A stretch of DNA of 64,000 nt from Bremerella sp. JC817 (GCF_040718835.1 NZ_JBFEFG010000268.1:124001-188000); one strand, 5' to 3'; positions 45,696 through 54,986 are shown, counted from the first letter of the stretch. Notes: a model not told the origin generated them from the letters alone. Program-made: numbers and translations.

Positions 45696-48506
45696 TTAGG
45701 TGTCAAGTAATTCGACCTGAGGCTGCGAGATCCAACCGATCGAACCAGCTGGCGTCTGCACTTGCAGCCACCGGCCATTGGCCTTCAACACTTCCAGCGA
45801 TTCCCCTTCGTTCACGGTGTGACTTGGATTCTCAGGGAAGTTATCCCCGGGAGCGTCCCGCAAGGCGACCGTCGGAGCTGCGACGATGGCCTGAGCTCCG
45901 TGCGTTTCGGTGATCCGGTGAACGTTGGCCAAAGTCACCCCGACCAGCAGAACACAGGTCGCAGGAATCGTTGCCCATCGCCACATAGCACTCGGGACAA
46001 ACATGCCTCCGACAACGGCGATGCAAAGCGTCGACCAGGCAGCCGCAGCAAGCAACACACCCAACATTGGCGAGACATTGCTGGTCCAGTGAGTCAACGT
46101 CTGCTGCCATCCGCTGCTGGCAGCCATGGCCGACGTTGCTTCTGGGTGCAAACCTGACTGGGTCAGCTTCAAGTTCTGGAAGGCCTGTCCATGGTAGGGA
46201 TTAAGTTGCAGAGCTCGTTCGTAATTCGCGATCGCTCGCCCTGGTGAGCCTGCTTGAACGTAAGCGTTTGCCAGGTTCACGTACAACTCGCTATTGCGAA
46301 CGCCACTATCGACCAACTGCTGATACTTGGCGGCCGCTTGCGAAAAGGCTTCGTTCGCCGTCGCGGCATCTTCCGCCCCACTGGCCATGCCGCGCTGATA
46401 GGCCGCGTTGGCTTCTTCTAATAAGGTCGCCTTCTGCGAATCGCTTAACGATGCCAGCATGGCTGAATCGTGCGATTGTAGTTCAACGTTCGTAGCGATG
46501 TTCTCCGCCGAAGGCGTCTGCTTCGCCAGATGCAAACCGGTTGGAATACCAATCGCGAGTGCTGCCAGCACGATGCAGGCCACAGCAATCGCTTGACGGT
46601 ACCCGAAGCGAACTGCCGCGGAACGATCGGTGCCGCCCAACTTGGCACGCGAAAGTTCCGACATAATGGCAGTTGCTTCGGATTTCAGTTCGTCCGTGGT
46701 CTGGTTGCCGGATGCACCGTAGGCCGCTTGTTCGCACTGGGTCAACAGTGCTTCCACGCGTCCAGCCAACTCGGTCTGGCCTGCCGCACGAAGTTGTGCG
46801 GTCACTTCACTACGAGTGAAAGTCCGCGCGGTGGGATGGTTACCATGGTTGAAACGCTGACCGATATAGCTCGCTAAAGCAGAACCAATCTCGGCTGGAT
46901 TGTGGGCCAGATTAATTGGTTTCTGCGTTTGGTAATGCGAAAGGGAGCTTGCGGGTCTGTCCGTATTCATCCGTCGACGACTGAACCAGGCACCTCCGAC
47001 GATCAACGCAGGAAGCAAGGCTGCTGCGATCCAAAGCCACTGACTGGCCTTCGAGGTGGAAACAATGGCGTCGCTACCAGAGTAGATCGCAGGATCAAAC
47101 TTTCGAGGTTCGGCTGCCGCGGCTGTACCTGGCGTGTTGGTATCGTGCGGAGCTCCGACAATCGATTCGAGTGCCAGACGCTCTGCCTCGGCAACTTCAA
47201 TCGCGATCGGAGTGCTTTCAACGGTAACGAACTTCTCCGTGGTTGGATCGAAGTACGAAAGGGGAATGGAAGGAATCTCAGTGATTCCGGCCCGTCGGGG
47301 ACGAATGGTGGTGGTGAACAGCTTCGTGTCTCCTTCCACGATCCCGGCGAGCGGCTCGTTGGCCACCTTGAAGTCCGCCGTCAACTGCGGAAGCGAAGCC
47401 AAAGGTGGAGCTTGAACCAGGTCCATCGGACCGTCACCACGAATTCCAATGTGCAAGGTGATAGGATCGCCTGCCTTGACCGAGGTTGGCACGGCATGCG
47501 TGACGATCTGGTAATGACCGACGGTTCCCCGATAATCAGCCGGACGGCCTGCCATTGGGATTGCCGTGACATCAATCGGAGCGACTTCCGCACTCGCCAC
47601 CACAGGACGGCTGGCTGCGATCGTCAACGTGTTACGGCTGAAAGGTGAGAATCCTCGGTCGGCGAATGGGAAGCGGCCACCGAAGAAGTCGTCTTCGAAC
47701 ATCGAGCCGAACGGATCACGTCCTTTTTCGAGCTTCGTCGGATAGTCAACCACAATCTGCAGGTCACCAACGTCGATCTGACCTGGGCGCTTCGGGTAGA
47801 TGGTGGCTTCAATCTTGTATTGATAGTACGAACGCGAATCACCATTGGAATCGTCACGCAGCACTTCGACCCCGCCTGGTCGCTGGTTCTTTTCAGCGAG
47901 TTCCTCCAGGCGTTCGCCAAAGACACCCCAGTTGGTGCCCTGCGAGATGAGTTGCCACATGTTCTCTTCCGAAAGCGTGATGTCATATTCGCGATCGTGA
48001 TATGGCTTCACCCAGATGTTCAAGGTGAGCGGCAACGGTTGGCCCACATAGATCTGCTCTTGTTGGCCGGTCACCTCGGCGAACAGCAAGTCGCCTGTTT
48101 CGCTTTTGGTGGCAGCGAAGCGGAGCGGCCGGGTCTGCTGGACCTGGCCGTCCACTTCAACGCGAATTGGAGGGATCTCGAACGTTCCTTCCTGGCGAGG
48201 GATTACCTGCCAGGTATAGGTCGTCGAGGTACGATCGGTGCGTCGACCGTTAATGATCGTGGTTTGACTGCTGCGGCTGGGGGTGCCACTGGCCTTGATG
48301 TCGAGGCCAGAAACTGAAGCGATTTGCGGCTGGTCGTGGGATGACGAGTCCGCCACTTCGAGATACAGCATAACCGGTGCACCGACGTAAGCTTCGCGCG
48401 CCGACAAGGAGGCTTGGATCTGGCCTGCGTAGGCCACCGCTGCCGCCGAGAATAAGATCACGGCGACGGCAATCGATTTCGTAAGCGTGGAAAATGTGGT
48501 TCTCAT
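45696..48506 (-). CDS. BatD-BatE fusion: oxygen-tolerance BatD domain, TPR repeats and SH3 domain
   Basis: 936 residues from ATG 48506 (the TTG start at 48554 would add 16 residues before the signal peptide). The signal peptide is about 1-27. Residues about 28-480 are the BatD-type repeated beta domain (SAREAYVGAPVMLYLEV, LTLNIWVKPYHD, PISLHIGIRGDGPMDL-like segments); a membrane helix follows (about 520). Then a linker, a second helix (about 640), TPR repeats (about 690-790, ELYVNLANAYVQAGSPGRAIANYERALQLNP), two more helices, and a C-terminal SH3b domain (about 880-936, GESLEVLKANGRWLQVQTP). In Bacteroidetes these are separate proteins BatD and BatE. It is the last gene of the operon. Confidence 0.82.
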   Translation of the reverse strand: MRTTFSTLTKSIAVAVILFSAAAVAYAGQIQASLSAREAYVGAPVMLYLEVADSSSHDQPQIASVSGLDIKASGTPSRSSQTTIINGRRTDRTSTTYTWQVIPRQEGTFEIPPIRVEVDGQVQQTRPLRFAATKSETGDLLFAEVTGQQEQIYVGQPLPLTLNIWVKPYHDREYDITLSEENMWQLISQGTNWGVFGERLEELAEKNQRPGGVEVLRDDSNGDSRSYYQYKIEATIYPKRPGQIDVGDLQIVVDYPTKLEKGRDPFGSMFEDDFFGGRFPFADRGFSPFSRNTLTIAASRPVVASAEVAPIDVTAIPMAGRPADYRGTVGHYQIVTHAVPTSVKAGDPITLHIGIRGDGPMDLVQAPPLASLPQLTADFKVANEPLAGIVEGDTKLFTTTIRPRRAGITEIPSIPLSYFDPTTEKFVTVESTPIAIEVAEAERLALESIVGAPHDTNTPGTAAAAEPRKFDPAIYSGSDAIVSTSKASQWLWIAAALLPALIVGGAWFSRRRMNTDRPASSLSHYQTQKPINLAHNPAEIGSALASYIGQRFNHGNHPTARTFTRSEVTAQLRAAGQTELAGRVEALLTQCEQAAYGASGNQTTDELKSEATAIMSELSRAKLGGTDRSAAVRFGYRQAIAVACIVLAALAIGIPTGLHLAKQTPSAENIATNVELQSHDSAMLASLSDSQKATLLEEANAAYQRGMASGAEDAATANEAFSQAAAKYQQLVDSGVRNSELYVNLANAYVQAGSPGRAIANYERALQLNPYHGQAFQNLKLTQSGLHPEATSAMAASSGWQQTLTHWTSNVSPMLGVLLAAAAWSTLCIAVVGGMFVPSAMWRWATIPATCVLLVGVTLANVHRITETHGAQAIVAAPTVALRDAPGDNFPENPSHTVNEGESLEVLKANGRWLQVQTPAGSIGWISQPQVELLDT

Positions 48507-48572
48507 CGTTGGGCTCGTTGGGGAAAGGGACGTAAAAGTCCGAAAGCTTTTCAAATCGTGGTCTGACGGCTT

Positions 48573-50600
48573 CTACCAGTCGCGATCGACAGGCACACGT
48601 CGCCGGTCAGCCTGCTGTTGATTCTGAAGGCGTCGCATCAGTTCGCGGTCACGAACGGCCTGCAACATCTTCTGGGCTTCTTCCTTGGTCATCGGACGCA
48701 TCTCGTCCATGGAGTTCGGATCGGCCTGGCCGTACTGCGGCATGCCGCCGGAGTTCTGCTGCTGTTGGTCCTGTTGCTGTTGGTCCTGTTGCTGTTGGTC
48801 CTGTTGCTGTTGGTCCTGTTGCTGTTGGTCCTGGTCCTGTTGCTGTTGATCCTGTTGCTGTTGATCCTGTTGCTGTTGATCCTGTTGCTGTTGATCCTGT
48901 TGCTGTTGATCCTGTTGCTGTTGATCCTGTTGCTGTTGATCCTGCTGCTGTTGATCCTGCTGCTGTTGATCCTGCTGCTGTTGATCCTGTTGCTGTTGAT
49001 CCTGTTGCTGTTGATCCTGTTGTTGTTGATCCTGTTGTTGTTGGAGTTGGTCGATCAGCATCGTCGCCAGCTGAGCATTGGCTCGGGCATCGGTGTCGGC
49101 GGTGTTGTTGGCCAGGGCACTGCGGTAGTGGGAAACGGCCGAATTCAATCGCTGGATCGCGGCATCTTTGTCGGATTGAGCGAGCTGAACCGCTTCGGAG
49201 TAGTCGCAGTTGCCGAGGTTGTAGCTTGCCTTGGCGGCCAATTCAGGGTTGCCGGAAGCAATCGTTTGGGTGAACAACTCGCGGGCCTGCGCCATCTGAC
49301 CAGCTCGATACTGAGCGACAGCTTGGTTGTAGAGCAGCTGTGGCGAGTCCGGCTTTTGCTCAGCGGCGGCCTGGTAGCTGCTCATTGCGGTTTCGAGATC
49401 TCCCGAGTGAAGTGCCTGGTTGCCTTGCTCGACAAGGGAAGAGACTTCCGAGGCCTGGACCGCCATTGGTGAAAGCAAAAGCAGTGCCACGCATGCCGCG
49501 GCGGTTGGAATTGAGCGATGGCCTGGGAAGCGTTTCATCGGTCCACTCTCAGTAGTAATCGTTGGATCGCTATCGGCGACGTTCGAGGGAACTCGTTTAG
49601 GCGAGACAGTGGAAAGCAACGTATCGGTCAACAACAGCAGCAGCGACAAGCCGACAAACCATTGGTAACGAGGGACGTAGCTGTTGATGCGTGCGGTCTC
49701 GAAGTCCTGGGCTTCCACCTGCTGCACGTAACTGTGATAGATGTTGCCCATATCGACCTGCTTGGTTCCGGCTGGAATGTAAGCGCCGTCAGTTGCCAAA
49801 GCGACTTGCTTCAGCGTGGCCCCGTCCATCTTCGACCAAACCTGCTGACCTTGATATTCCATGTAGCCGAAGCCACGCGCCTTGGCGTCCGGGATCCGGG
49901 CACCATGGTCCATGTCTCCTAAACCGACGGTGAAGACGCGGATACCGTGGTCGGCGTGAAGCTGCTTGGCCACGCCCACCGGATCGCTTTCCTGATCTTC
50001 ACCATCGGTGAAAACGACGATCGCCTTGTGGTCGCCGTTTTGATCCAGGAAACCATCGGCCGCCAACTGAAGGGCGTCCCCCAGACGTGAACCGCCTCGC
50101 TTCACGTCCATCGGGCCAACTTCGCTCAGGGTCTTCTTGAAGTCGTAGTGATGGCTGGTCAAAGGAACCATCTGTCGAGCGTCGCCAGCGAAAGCTACCA
50201 GGCCGACTCGGTCGCCAGGCATGGCGTCCATCATGTCGGTGATCTGCTGTTTGGCTCGCTCCAGACGGTTTGGCGTAGCGTCCTCGGCGAGCATCGAACG
50301 TGACACGTCCAAGACGAACATCACTTCGATCCCTCGCTGCGGCACCTCGCGCCAGGTCTTGCCCCAGCGGATATCCACTAAGGCAAGGACCATGGCAACC
50401 AGGGCACCAGTTAACAAGAAGAACTTCACGATATGTCGAACTGCTCCTCCCTTGGGAGCGAACAGGGGAATCAGGTTAGAGGTCGCGAAGCGAGCCAAGG
50501 CTCGGCGGCGAGCGACCATCGCCATCATCATCACACCGACCACGATCGCCACGATCCACAGCCAGTTGAGGCTCGTCAAGTTGCCAAATTGAATATCCAT
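48573..50600 (-). CDS. BatB-BatC fusion: VWA domain, TPR repeats and long Gln/Asp repeat
   Basis: 675 residues from ATG 50600; a GTG at 50612 overlapping the batA stop would add four. Membrane helices at about 12-30 and 58-76; VWA domain with metal site Asp98-Ser100-Ser102 (VLDVSRSM) and VVFTDGED; third helix at about 315-330. Here a complete BatB would end. A Met at 355 begins a second signal-like segment (AAACVALLLLSPMAVQASE), then TPR repeats (about 385-515), about 97 residues of QQQQD repeat (519-616), and a charged tail ending RRVPVDRDW. This last part is BatC. It follows batA with no gap. Confidence 0.88.
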   Translation of the reverse strand: MDIQFGNLTSLNWLWIVAIVVGVMMMAMVARRRALARFATSNLIPLFAPKGGAVRHIVKFFLLTGALVAMVLALVDIRWGKTWREVPQRGIEVMFVLDVSRSMLAEDATPNRLERAKQQITDMMDAMPGDRVGLVAFAGDARQMVPLTSHHYDFKKTLSEVGPMDVKRGGSRLGDALQLAADGFLDQNGDHKAIVVFTDGEDQESDPVGVAKQLHADHGIRVFTVGLGDMDHGARIPDAKARGFGYMEYQGQQVWSKMDGATLKQVALATDGAYIPAGTKQVDMGNIYHSYVQQVEAQDFETARINSYVPRYQWFVGLSLLLLLTDTLLSTVSPKRVPSNVADSDPTITTESGPMKRFPGHRSIPTAAACVALLLLSPMAVQASEVSSLVEQGNQALHSGDLETAMSSYQAAAEQKPDSPQLLYNQAVAQYRAGQMAQARELFTQTIASGNPELAAKASYNLGNCDYSEAVQLAQSDKDAAIQRLNSAVSHYRSALANNTADTDARANAQLATMLIDQLQQQQDQQQQDQQQQDQQQQDQQQQDQQQQDQQQQDQQQQDQQQQDQQQQDQQQQDQQQQDQQQQDQQQQDQDQQQQDQQQQDQQQQDQQQQDQQQQNSGGMPQYGQADPNSMDEMRPMTKEEAQKMLQAVRDRELMRRLQNQQQADRRRVPVDRDW
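48753..49043 (-). repeat. 15-bp minisatellite encoding QQQQD repeats
   Basis: About 18 copies of a 15-base unit encode Gln-Gln-Gln-Gln-Asp, with one short Gln-Asp unit near 48833 that keeps the frame. Copies near 48769-48835 use GAC for Asp, and the rest use GAT, with three units of CAG in the first Gln codon at about 48943-48980, so blocks of identical units expanded separately. All length changes in units of 15 stay in frame. Confidence 0.95.
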
Positions 50601-50608
50601 TCGTTCAC

Positions 50609-51688
50609 TCACTCGGTAATCTTGCGGTAGACGGTATTGCTCAACACGATTTGGCCGACCAGCAGCCAGAAGGCGATCAGAACCAGCGGCGGCACGGTGG
50701 CCCAGCCAGCGTTTATCGGTTCAATGGCCAGTTCGCGATAGTCGACGAAGTGCTTGTCTTCGACGCGAGTCTTTTCAAGCTGGTCGATCTCGGCATAGAT
50801 CTTTTCCAGCGAAGCGGTATCGGTAGCTCGGTAGTACTGGCCGCCGGTTGCTTCCGCCACTTTCTTCAGCGTGTCTTCGTCGATGTTGACTTGGGCCCAC
50901 TGGAAGGTTTGCTGTCCGGTGAACGGATCGACAACCGGCACCGGGGCACGCCCCTTGGTACCGACACCGATCGTGTAAACCTTGATGTCCATGGTCGAAG
51001 CCAACTCGGCCGCCATTACGGGATCGATATCACCGGCGTTGTTCTCGCCGTCGGTCAGCAAGATGACGACTTTGCTCTTCATCTTGCGTTGATCGCTTTC
51101 GCCCAGGGCAGCGAGCTTTTCGACAGCCAGGCCAATGGCATCGCCAATCGCGGTGCCATCTTCGTTGCGGTCGGTGGCAATCTTGGTGCGATCGAGCTGT
51201 CCGATCGTGTAAGGATGATCAAGCGTCGGCGGTGCGATGCCATCGGCGTAGCGGGCGAAGGTGACCAGGCCAACCAGGTCGTTACTGCGGCCGTCGAGTT
51301 CGTCGCCGCCAGAGATAAACTTCTGGGCGACATCCTTCACGGCGGTCAGTCGATCGACGGGCTGACCGTCGACTTCAAAGTCCATGGCCTGCATGCTTCC
51401 GGAACGATCCACGACCATCTCGATGGCGATCCCTTCGCTGTCGGCAACCGTTTGCTTGCGTCCCTCCTGCAAGCGTGCCAAAGAGACGATCAAGAGGATA
51501 ATCGCCGCGACACGCATTGCAGAGGGAACCCAGGCAAGACGCTGTTTCCAGGTCGGAGTGAGACCATGGAGCCAGCCCGTGGAGCTGAACGCGACCGCAG
51601 TGCGGCGACGCCCAGCAATCATCCGCCAGACCAGCAAGGGGACCAGCAGAAGCAATAACAAATACCAGGCAGATGCTGCTTGGAACAT
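50609..51688 (-). CDS. batA: BatA: membrane-anchored VWA protein
   Basis: 359 residues, normal BatA length. Helices about 8-24 and 58-72, VWA domain with metal site Asp94-Ser96-Ser98 (VVDRSGSM), VILLTDGENNAG, and a C-terminal helix (about 332-350). The ATG shares one base with the stop of the upstream gene (TAATG). BatA inserts in the inner membrane with its VWA domain on the periplasmic side and partners MoxR. It is linked to oxidative-stress tolerance and pathogenicity in Bacteroides and Francisella; what it does here is inferred from the family. Confidence 0.9.
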   Translation of the reverse strand: MFQAASAWYLLLLLLVPLLVWRMIAGRRRTAVAFSSTGWLHGLTPTWKQRLAWVPSAMRVAAIILLIVSLARLQEGRKQTVADSEGIAIEMVVDRSGSMQAMDFEVDGQPVDRLTAVKDVAQKFISGGDELDGRSNDLVGLVTFARYADGIAPPTLDHPYTIGQLDRTKIATDRNEDGTAIGDAIGLAVEKLAALGESDQRKMKSKVVILLTDGENNAGDIDPVMAAELASTMDIKVYTIGVGTKGRAPVPVVDPFTGQQTFQWAQVNIDEDTLKKVAEATGGQYYRATDTASLEKIYAEIDQLEKTRVEDKHFVDYRELAIEPINAGWATVPPLVLIAFWLLVGQIVLSNTVYRKITE

Positions 51689-52689
51689 TAGTTTGTCTCC
51701 TTATTCGTTGTTGCTGCGTCGGCTTGGTTTGCGGACTGTTGGATGAAGTCAGTTGCTTTGTCGATGGCCAGTCCCGCGTCTTCGGCCGATGGCTGGAACT
51801 GGGCGAACTTGACCAGGTCGGCCAGCGACAGGAAGACGCGAAGCGAGGCTCGTTGCTCTTCCTGAAGGGACGGATGCTGCGTTGCCTCGGCCAGAAACTC
51901 GTCAGTGGTGAGTATCGGTGCGGCAATCGCAAACTGGCGTTCGATGTATTGGCGGACGATGTCGGTCAGGCGAACATAAAACTGCTCGGTATCACCTTCC
52001 GACATCACTTCGCTATCGCGAAGCTGCTGAAGTTGTTTCAATGCCCACTGCTTCGGCGTGAGCTGACGCGTTCGACCTGGCCAGACCAGCAGAGCGACGG
52101 CAGCACAAACCAGCGTGGCGGCACTTCCGACCGACCAGCCAACCCATGCCAGCGAATCGGTCTGCTCTGGAGCCATGCTCACCACATCCTTCACGTCGCG
52201 AAACTGAAGTGGATCGGGCTCGCCTTCCAGAACGCTAACAACATTCAACGCGATCTCAGGTGTTTCCAGCGTCTCGGTTGTGGCGGCCGGTTCACGCCTA
52301 TCGGTATAGACGATCGAAATGGGCGGAACCGTGTGTTCTCCGGGCACCAGACTTTCGATCTGGTAGGTTCGTTCCCACTGGCGACCATGGGCGGTCGGAA
52401 CGTCCGAGACGTCACTCGACTTAAGTACATTTAGCGTGCCAAGTGCCTTCTGTTCTTGTGGAAGCGTGATGGCAACATTGTTCGGGGCTTTGACCGAAAC
52501 CGTCAGCTCGACCGGTTCCGCGATCTGGGCGTTCGACTTGGCCAAGGTCACCGTAACATCGACGGGCCCTTGCTTGGCGCTGCGGGAGATTGCATCGCTG
52601 GTGGGCGCTGCGAGCAGATTCCCCGCGACTCCCACTAGGGCGAGCATCGCCAAGGCCATGGAGGTCGTGTTCCTGAAATGAGTTCTCAT
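51688..52689 (-). CDS. Exported beta-domain membrane protein of the Bat operon (short BatD-like)
   Basis: 333 residues from ATG 52689, which overlaps the DUF58 stop as ATGA; the GTG at 52698 is less likely. A signal peptide (about 1-28), a beta-rich extracytoplasmic domain (about 35-145) similar in build to BatD repeats (VTLAKSNAQIAEPVELTVSV, IESLVPGEHTVPPI), one membrane helix (about 160-182) and a helical cytoplasmic tail with FYVRLTDIVRQYIERQFAI, as in DUF4381-type proteins that lie between DUF58 and BatA in many operons. Confidence 0.75.
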   Translation of the reverse strand: MRTHFRNTTSMALAMLALVGVAGNLLAAPTSDAISRSAKQGPVDVTVTLAKSNAQIAEPVELTVSVKAPNNVAITLPQEQKALGTLNVLKSSDVSDVPTAHGRQWERTYQIESLVPGEHTVPPISIVYTDRREPAATTETLETPEIALNVVSVLEGEPDPLQFRDVKDVVSMAPEQTDSLAWVGWSVGSAATLVCAAVALLVWPGRTRQLTPKQWALKQLQQLRDSEVMSEGDTEQFYVRLTDIVRQYIERQFAIAAPILTTDEFLAEATQHPSLQEEQRASLRVFLSLADLVKFAQFQPSAEDAGLAIDKATDFIQQSANQADAATTNKETN

Positions 52690-53561
52690 CGACGGCACTC
52701 CCTTTGGTGGAAAAACTTGCGTAGTGGGTCAACAAAGTCGTCGCCAGTGCTCACGTAGATCGGGTCCATGCGAAGCCGTTTGAACAACTGATCGCGTGTG
52801 GTGGCGATTTCTCGAGCTCGTTCCGCGTACAGGCGTCGCTGCCTGCGGCTGGAGGTATCGATCATCGCGATTTCGCCCGTTTCCGAGTCGACTAGTTCAA
52901 GCAGTCCGACATCGGGCAGCTCGAACTCGCGTTGATCGGTCACGACGATCGGGATCACATCATGCTTCCGCCTGGCAACTTTGAGGGCCTTTTCATAGCC
53001 ACGGTCTTGAAAGTCACTTACCAGGAACGCGACCGAGCGACGCTTGGCCGTGCGATTGAGGTGCTCAAGGGCGGTTGTGATGTCGGTACCATGTCCCATG
53101 GGCTGACAGTAAAGGAGTTCGCGAATGACCCGCAGCACATGCCGCGATCCGCTACGGGGAGGAATCGCCTTCTCGATGCCGTCGGTAAAGAGGGTCAAGG
53201 CGATCTTGTCGTTGTTCTTCATCGCGGAATAAGCAATCGTCGCTCCGAGTTCGGCGATCAGTTCGCGCTTGGTTTGCCAATGCGTTCCGAGCCCTTGCGA
53301 GGCACTCAGGTCCACCAAAAGCGTGACGGTCAACTGACGTTCTTCACGGAATAGCTTGACGAACGGTTCGCCAGAGCGGGCCGTCACGTTCCAATCGATC
53401 GCGCGGACGTCGTCGCCAATTCGATAGGGACGAACTTCTTCAAATTCGACCCCGCGACCTTTGAAGGCCGAGTGATACTGACCCGCCAAAAGATTGTCCG
53501 CCAGGTGCGACGTCCGAATCTGAATGCGGCGAATCTTCTGTAAGACTTCGCGAGGGATCAT
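52686..53561 (-). CDS. DUF58 protein of the Bat operon
   Basis: 291 residues from ATG 53561; the frame runs back to 53642 but the extra residues are Arg-rich and not family-like. The core VEFEEVRPYRIGDDVRAIDW (about 42-61) and the VWA-like fold (TVTLLVDLSASQG, and AFLVSDFQDRGY) are clear. No membrane helices. It follows the second MoxR by about 100 bases and overlaps the next gene by four bases. It is the paralogue of the DUF58 gene at 19390. Confidence 0.92.
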   Translation of the reverse strand: MIPREVLQKIRRIQIRTSHLADNLLAGQYHSAFKGRGVEFEEVRPYRIGDDVRAIDWNVTARSGEPFVKLFREERQLTVTLLVDLSASQGLGTHWQTKRELIAELGATIAYSAMKNNDKIALTLFTDGIEKAIPPRSGSRHVLRVIRELLYCQPMGHGTDITTALEHLNRTAKRRSVAFLVSDFQDRGYEKALKVARRKHDVIPIVVTDQREFELPDVGLLELVDSETGEIAMIDTSSRRQRRLYAERAREIATTRDQLFKRLRMDPIYVSTGDDFVDPLRKFFHQRECRR

Positions 53562-53665
53562 GGTTGGGAATCTCTTGTGAAACCGGGTGCCTGGGTGGTT
53601 TTTAAGGAGACGCGTTTGGCCGAGCCGAGGCCGGTCGGCCAAACGCGGGGGGGAATGATGCTCGA

Positions 53666-54679
53666 TTAAGGAACCGGGACGTGATCGAGGATCGAGCGGA
53701 CAATGTCGTCCGACGTCTTTTCCTCGGCCTCGGCTTCGTAAGTGATAATGACGCGATGACGCAGCACATCGAGTGCAATCTCTTTCACATCGCCTGGCAC
53801 CACGTATCCACGTCCATGCAAGAAAGCGTTCGCCTTGGCGGCCAAGGTGAGGTTGATCGTCGCACGAGGCGAAACCCCGTACTGGATCAAGTCCGCAATT
53901 GGCAGGTGGAACGAAGCGGGTTCGCGGGTTGCCATGACCAGGTCGACGATGTAATCGCGAACCTTCCCATCGACGTAGATCTCGTCGACCAGATCACGGG
54001 CCCGTATGATCTCTTCTGGCGTCAGCGCTGGATTCACTTCCATCGATGTCTTCGTCCGCGACATACGATCGAGAATTTGAATCTCTTCGTCACGGCTCGG
54101 ATGCCCCACCATCACCTTCAGCATGAAGCGGTCCATCTGAGCTTCCGGCAGCGGATACGTCCCTTCCTGTTCGATTGGGTTCTGGGTTGCCATCACCAGG
54201 AATGGGTCGTCCAGTTGATAGGTCGTATGACCAATGGTCACCTGGCGTTCCTGCATTGCTTCCAACAAGGCACTTTGAACCTTGGCCGGAGCACGGTTGA
54301 TTTCGTCCGCCAGGATCAGGTTCGAGAAGATCGGACCTTTCTGAATGGCGAACTTCTGATCTTGCGGGCGATAGATCTGCGTTCCGATCAAGTCCGCCGG
54401 AAGGAGGTCAGGCGTGAACTGAATTCGCTGGAAGCCGGTTTGAATTCCCTTCGCCAGGCAAGCAACCGCAGTCGTCTTGGCCAACCCTGGGACGCCTTCA
54501 ATCAGCAAGTGACCATTGGTGAGCAAGCCGACCTGCATGCGATGCAGAAGCTGCTTCTGGCCGACGATGACGCGTCCCATCTCGTCGAGCAGGCGACAAA
54601 AGGGCGCACTTCGAATCTTGATTTCCTCAGTCAGTTCGTTGATGCGATCGTGAACTGCGTGCTTGGTATCGGTTGCCAC
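53666..54679 (-). CDS. MoxR-family AAA+ ATPase (Bat operon)
   Basis: 337 residues from the GTG at 54679 (AAGGA eight bases upstream); the frame continues to 54796 but would pass through the predicted promoter. Walker A GVPGLAKT (62-69), Walker B LILADE (121-126), sensor 1 ATQNP (164-168), DRF at 183-185. First gene of the six-gene Bat operon. A sigma-54-type promoter lies about 100-130 bases upstream (54793-54807), which would tie the operon to the response regulator encoded next to it. Confidence 0.94.
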   Translation of the reverse strand: MATDTKHAVHDRINELTEEIKIRSAPFCRLLDEMGRVIVGQKQLLHRMQVGLLTNGHLLIEGVPGLAKTTAVACLAKGIQTGFQRIQFTPDLLPADLIGTQIYRPQDQKFAIQKGPIFSNLILADEINRAPAKVQSALLEAMQERQVTIGHTTYQLDDPFLVMATQNPIEQEGTYPLPEAQMDRFMLKVMVGHPSRDEEIQILDRMSRTKTSMEVNPALTPEEIIRARDLVDEIYVDGKVRDYIVDLVMATREPASFHLPIADLIQYGVSPRATINLTLAAKANAFLHGRGYVVPGDVKEIALDVLRHRVIITYEAEAEEKTSDDIVRSILDHVPVP

Positions 54680-54792
54680 TAGATCGTTCCTTGTTCTGTT
54701 GTTTAGCCGTTGATGAATGCTTGTCGCCGGCCGGTATCGGACGTCGACGGATAACGTCATGTGGCTCGTCACCACTCGTGCCAGACCTAAAG

Positions 54793-54807
54793 GCAAGTGT
54801 CGTGCCA
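54793..54807 (-). promoter_or_regulatory. Sigma-54-type promoter of the Bat operon
   Basis: On the minus strand the bases are TGGCACG, four bases, TTGC: the -24 GG at 54806-54805 and the -12 GC at 54794-54793 are ten bases apart, and all eleven conserved positions match. The start of transcription would be near 54781 and the MoxR start codon about 100 bases on. Confidence 0.72.
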
Positions 54808-54861
54808 GAGGCGAAAAGTGCCTGTTTCACAGGGGTTTACGCGAAATCGAGCGAACCGCGC

Positions 54862-54876
54862 GGGGCATAATGCCCC
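54862..54876. promoter_or_regulatory. Dyad likely to be an upstream activator site
   Basis: GGGGCA-TAA-TGCCCC is a perfect 6-bp inverted repeat with a 3-base spacer, centred about 88 bases before the predicted start of transcription. Sigma-54 activators bind dyads at this distance. Its binding by the neighbour regulator is inference. Confidence 0.5.
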
Positions 54877-54950
54877 ACCGGGTCAATGTGCCACGGCGAT
54901 TTGGCGATAAGAAGGCAGCGGAGTGCCGGGTAAGCGAGTGCTGCAATCGC

Positions 54951-54986
54951 AAAAGAAAAGGGAAGACCCGAGTGACGGATCTTCCC
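54951..54986 (-). terminator. Terminator of the kinase/regulator pair
   Basis: On the minus strand GGGAAGATCC pairs with GGGTCTTCCC (arms within 54960-54986, G-T pair tolerated), followed by TTTTCTTTT at 54959-54951. Confidence 0.75.

Noticed and set aside
48753..49043. Regular repeat array as a possible CRISPR
   Set aside because: The units are contiguous 15-base copies with no unique spacers and are in frame within a protein.
48618..49472. 284-residue plus-strand frame with long Leu/Val/Ile runs, resembling a membrane protein
   Set aside because: It is the reverse reading of the QQQQD repeat in the Bat protein; the hydrophobic runs are a product of the 15-base unit.
50651..51658. 335-residue plus-strand frame opposite batA
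   Set aside because: Antisense shadow of a gene with a clear VWA domain.
53681..54682. 333-residue plus-strand frame opposite moxR
   Set aside because: Antisense shadow; the opposite strand has full AAA+ motifs.
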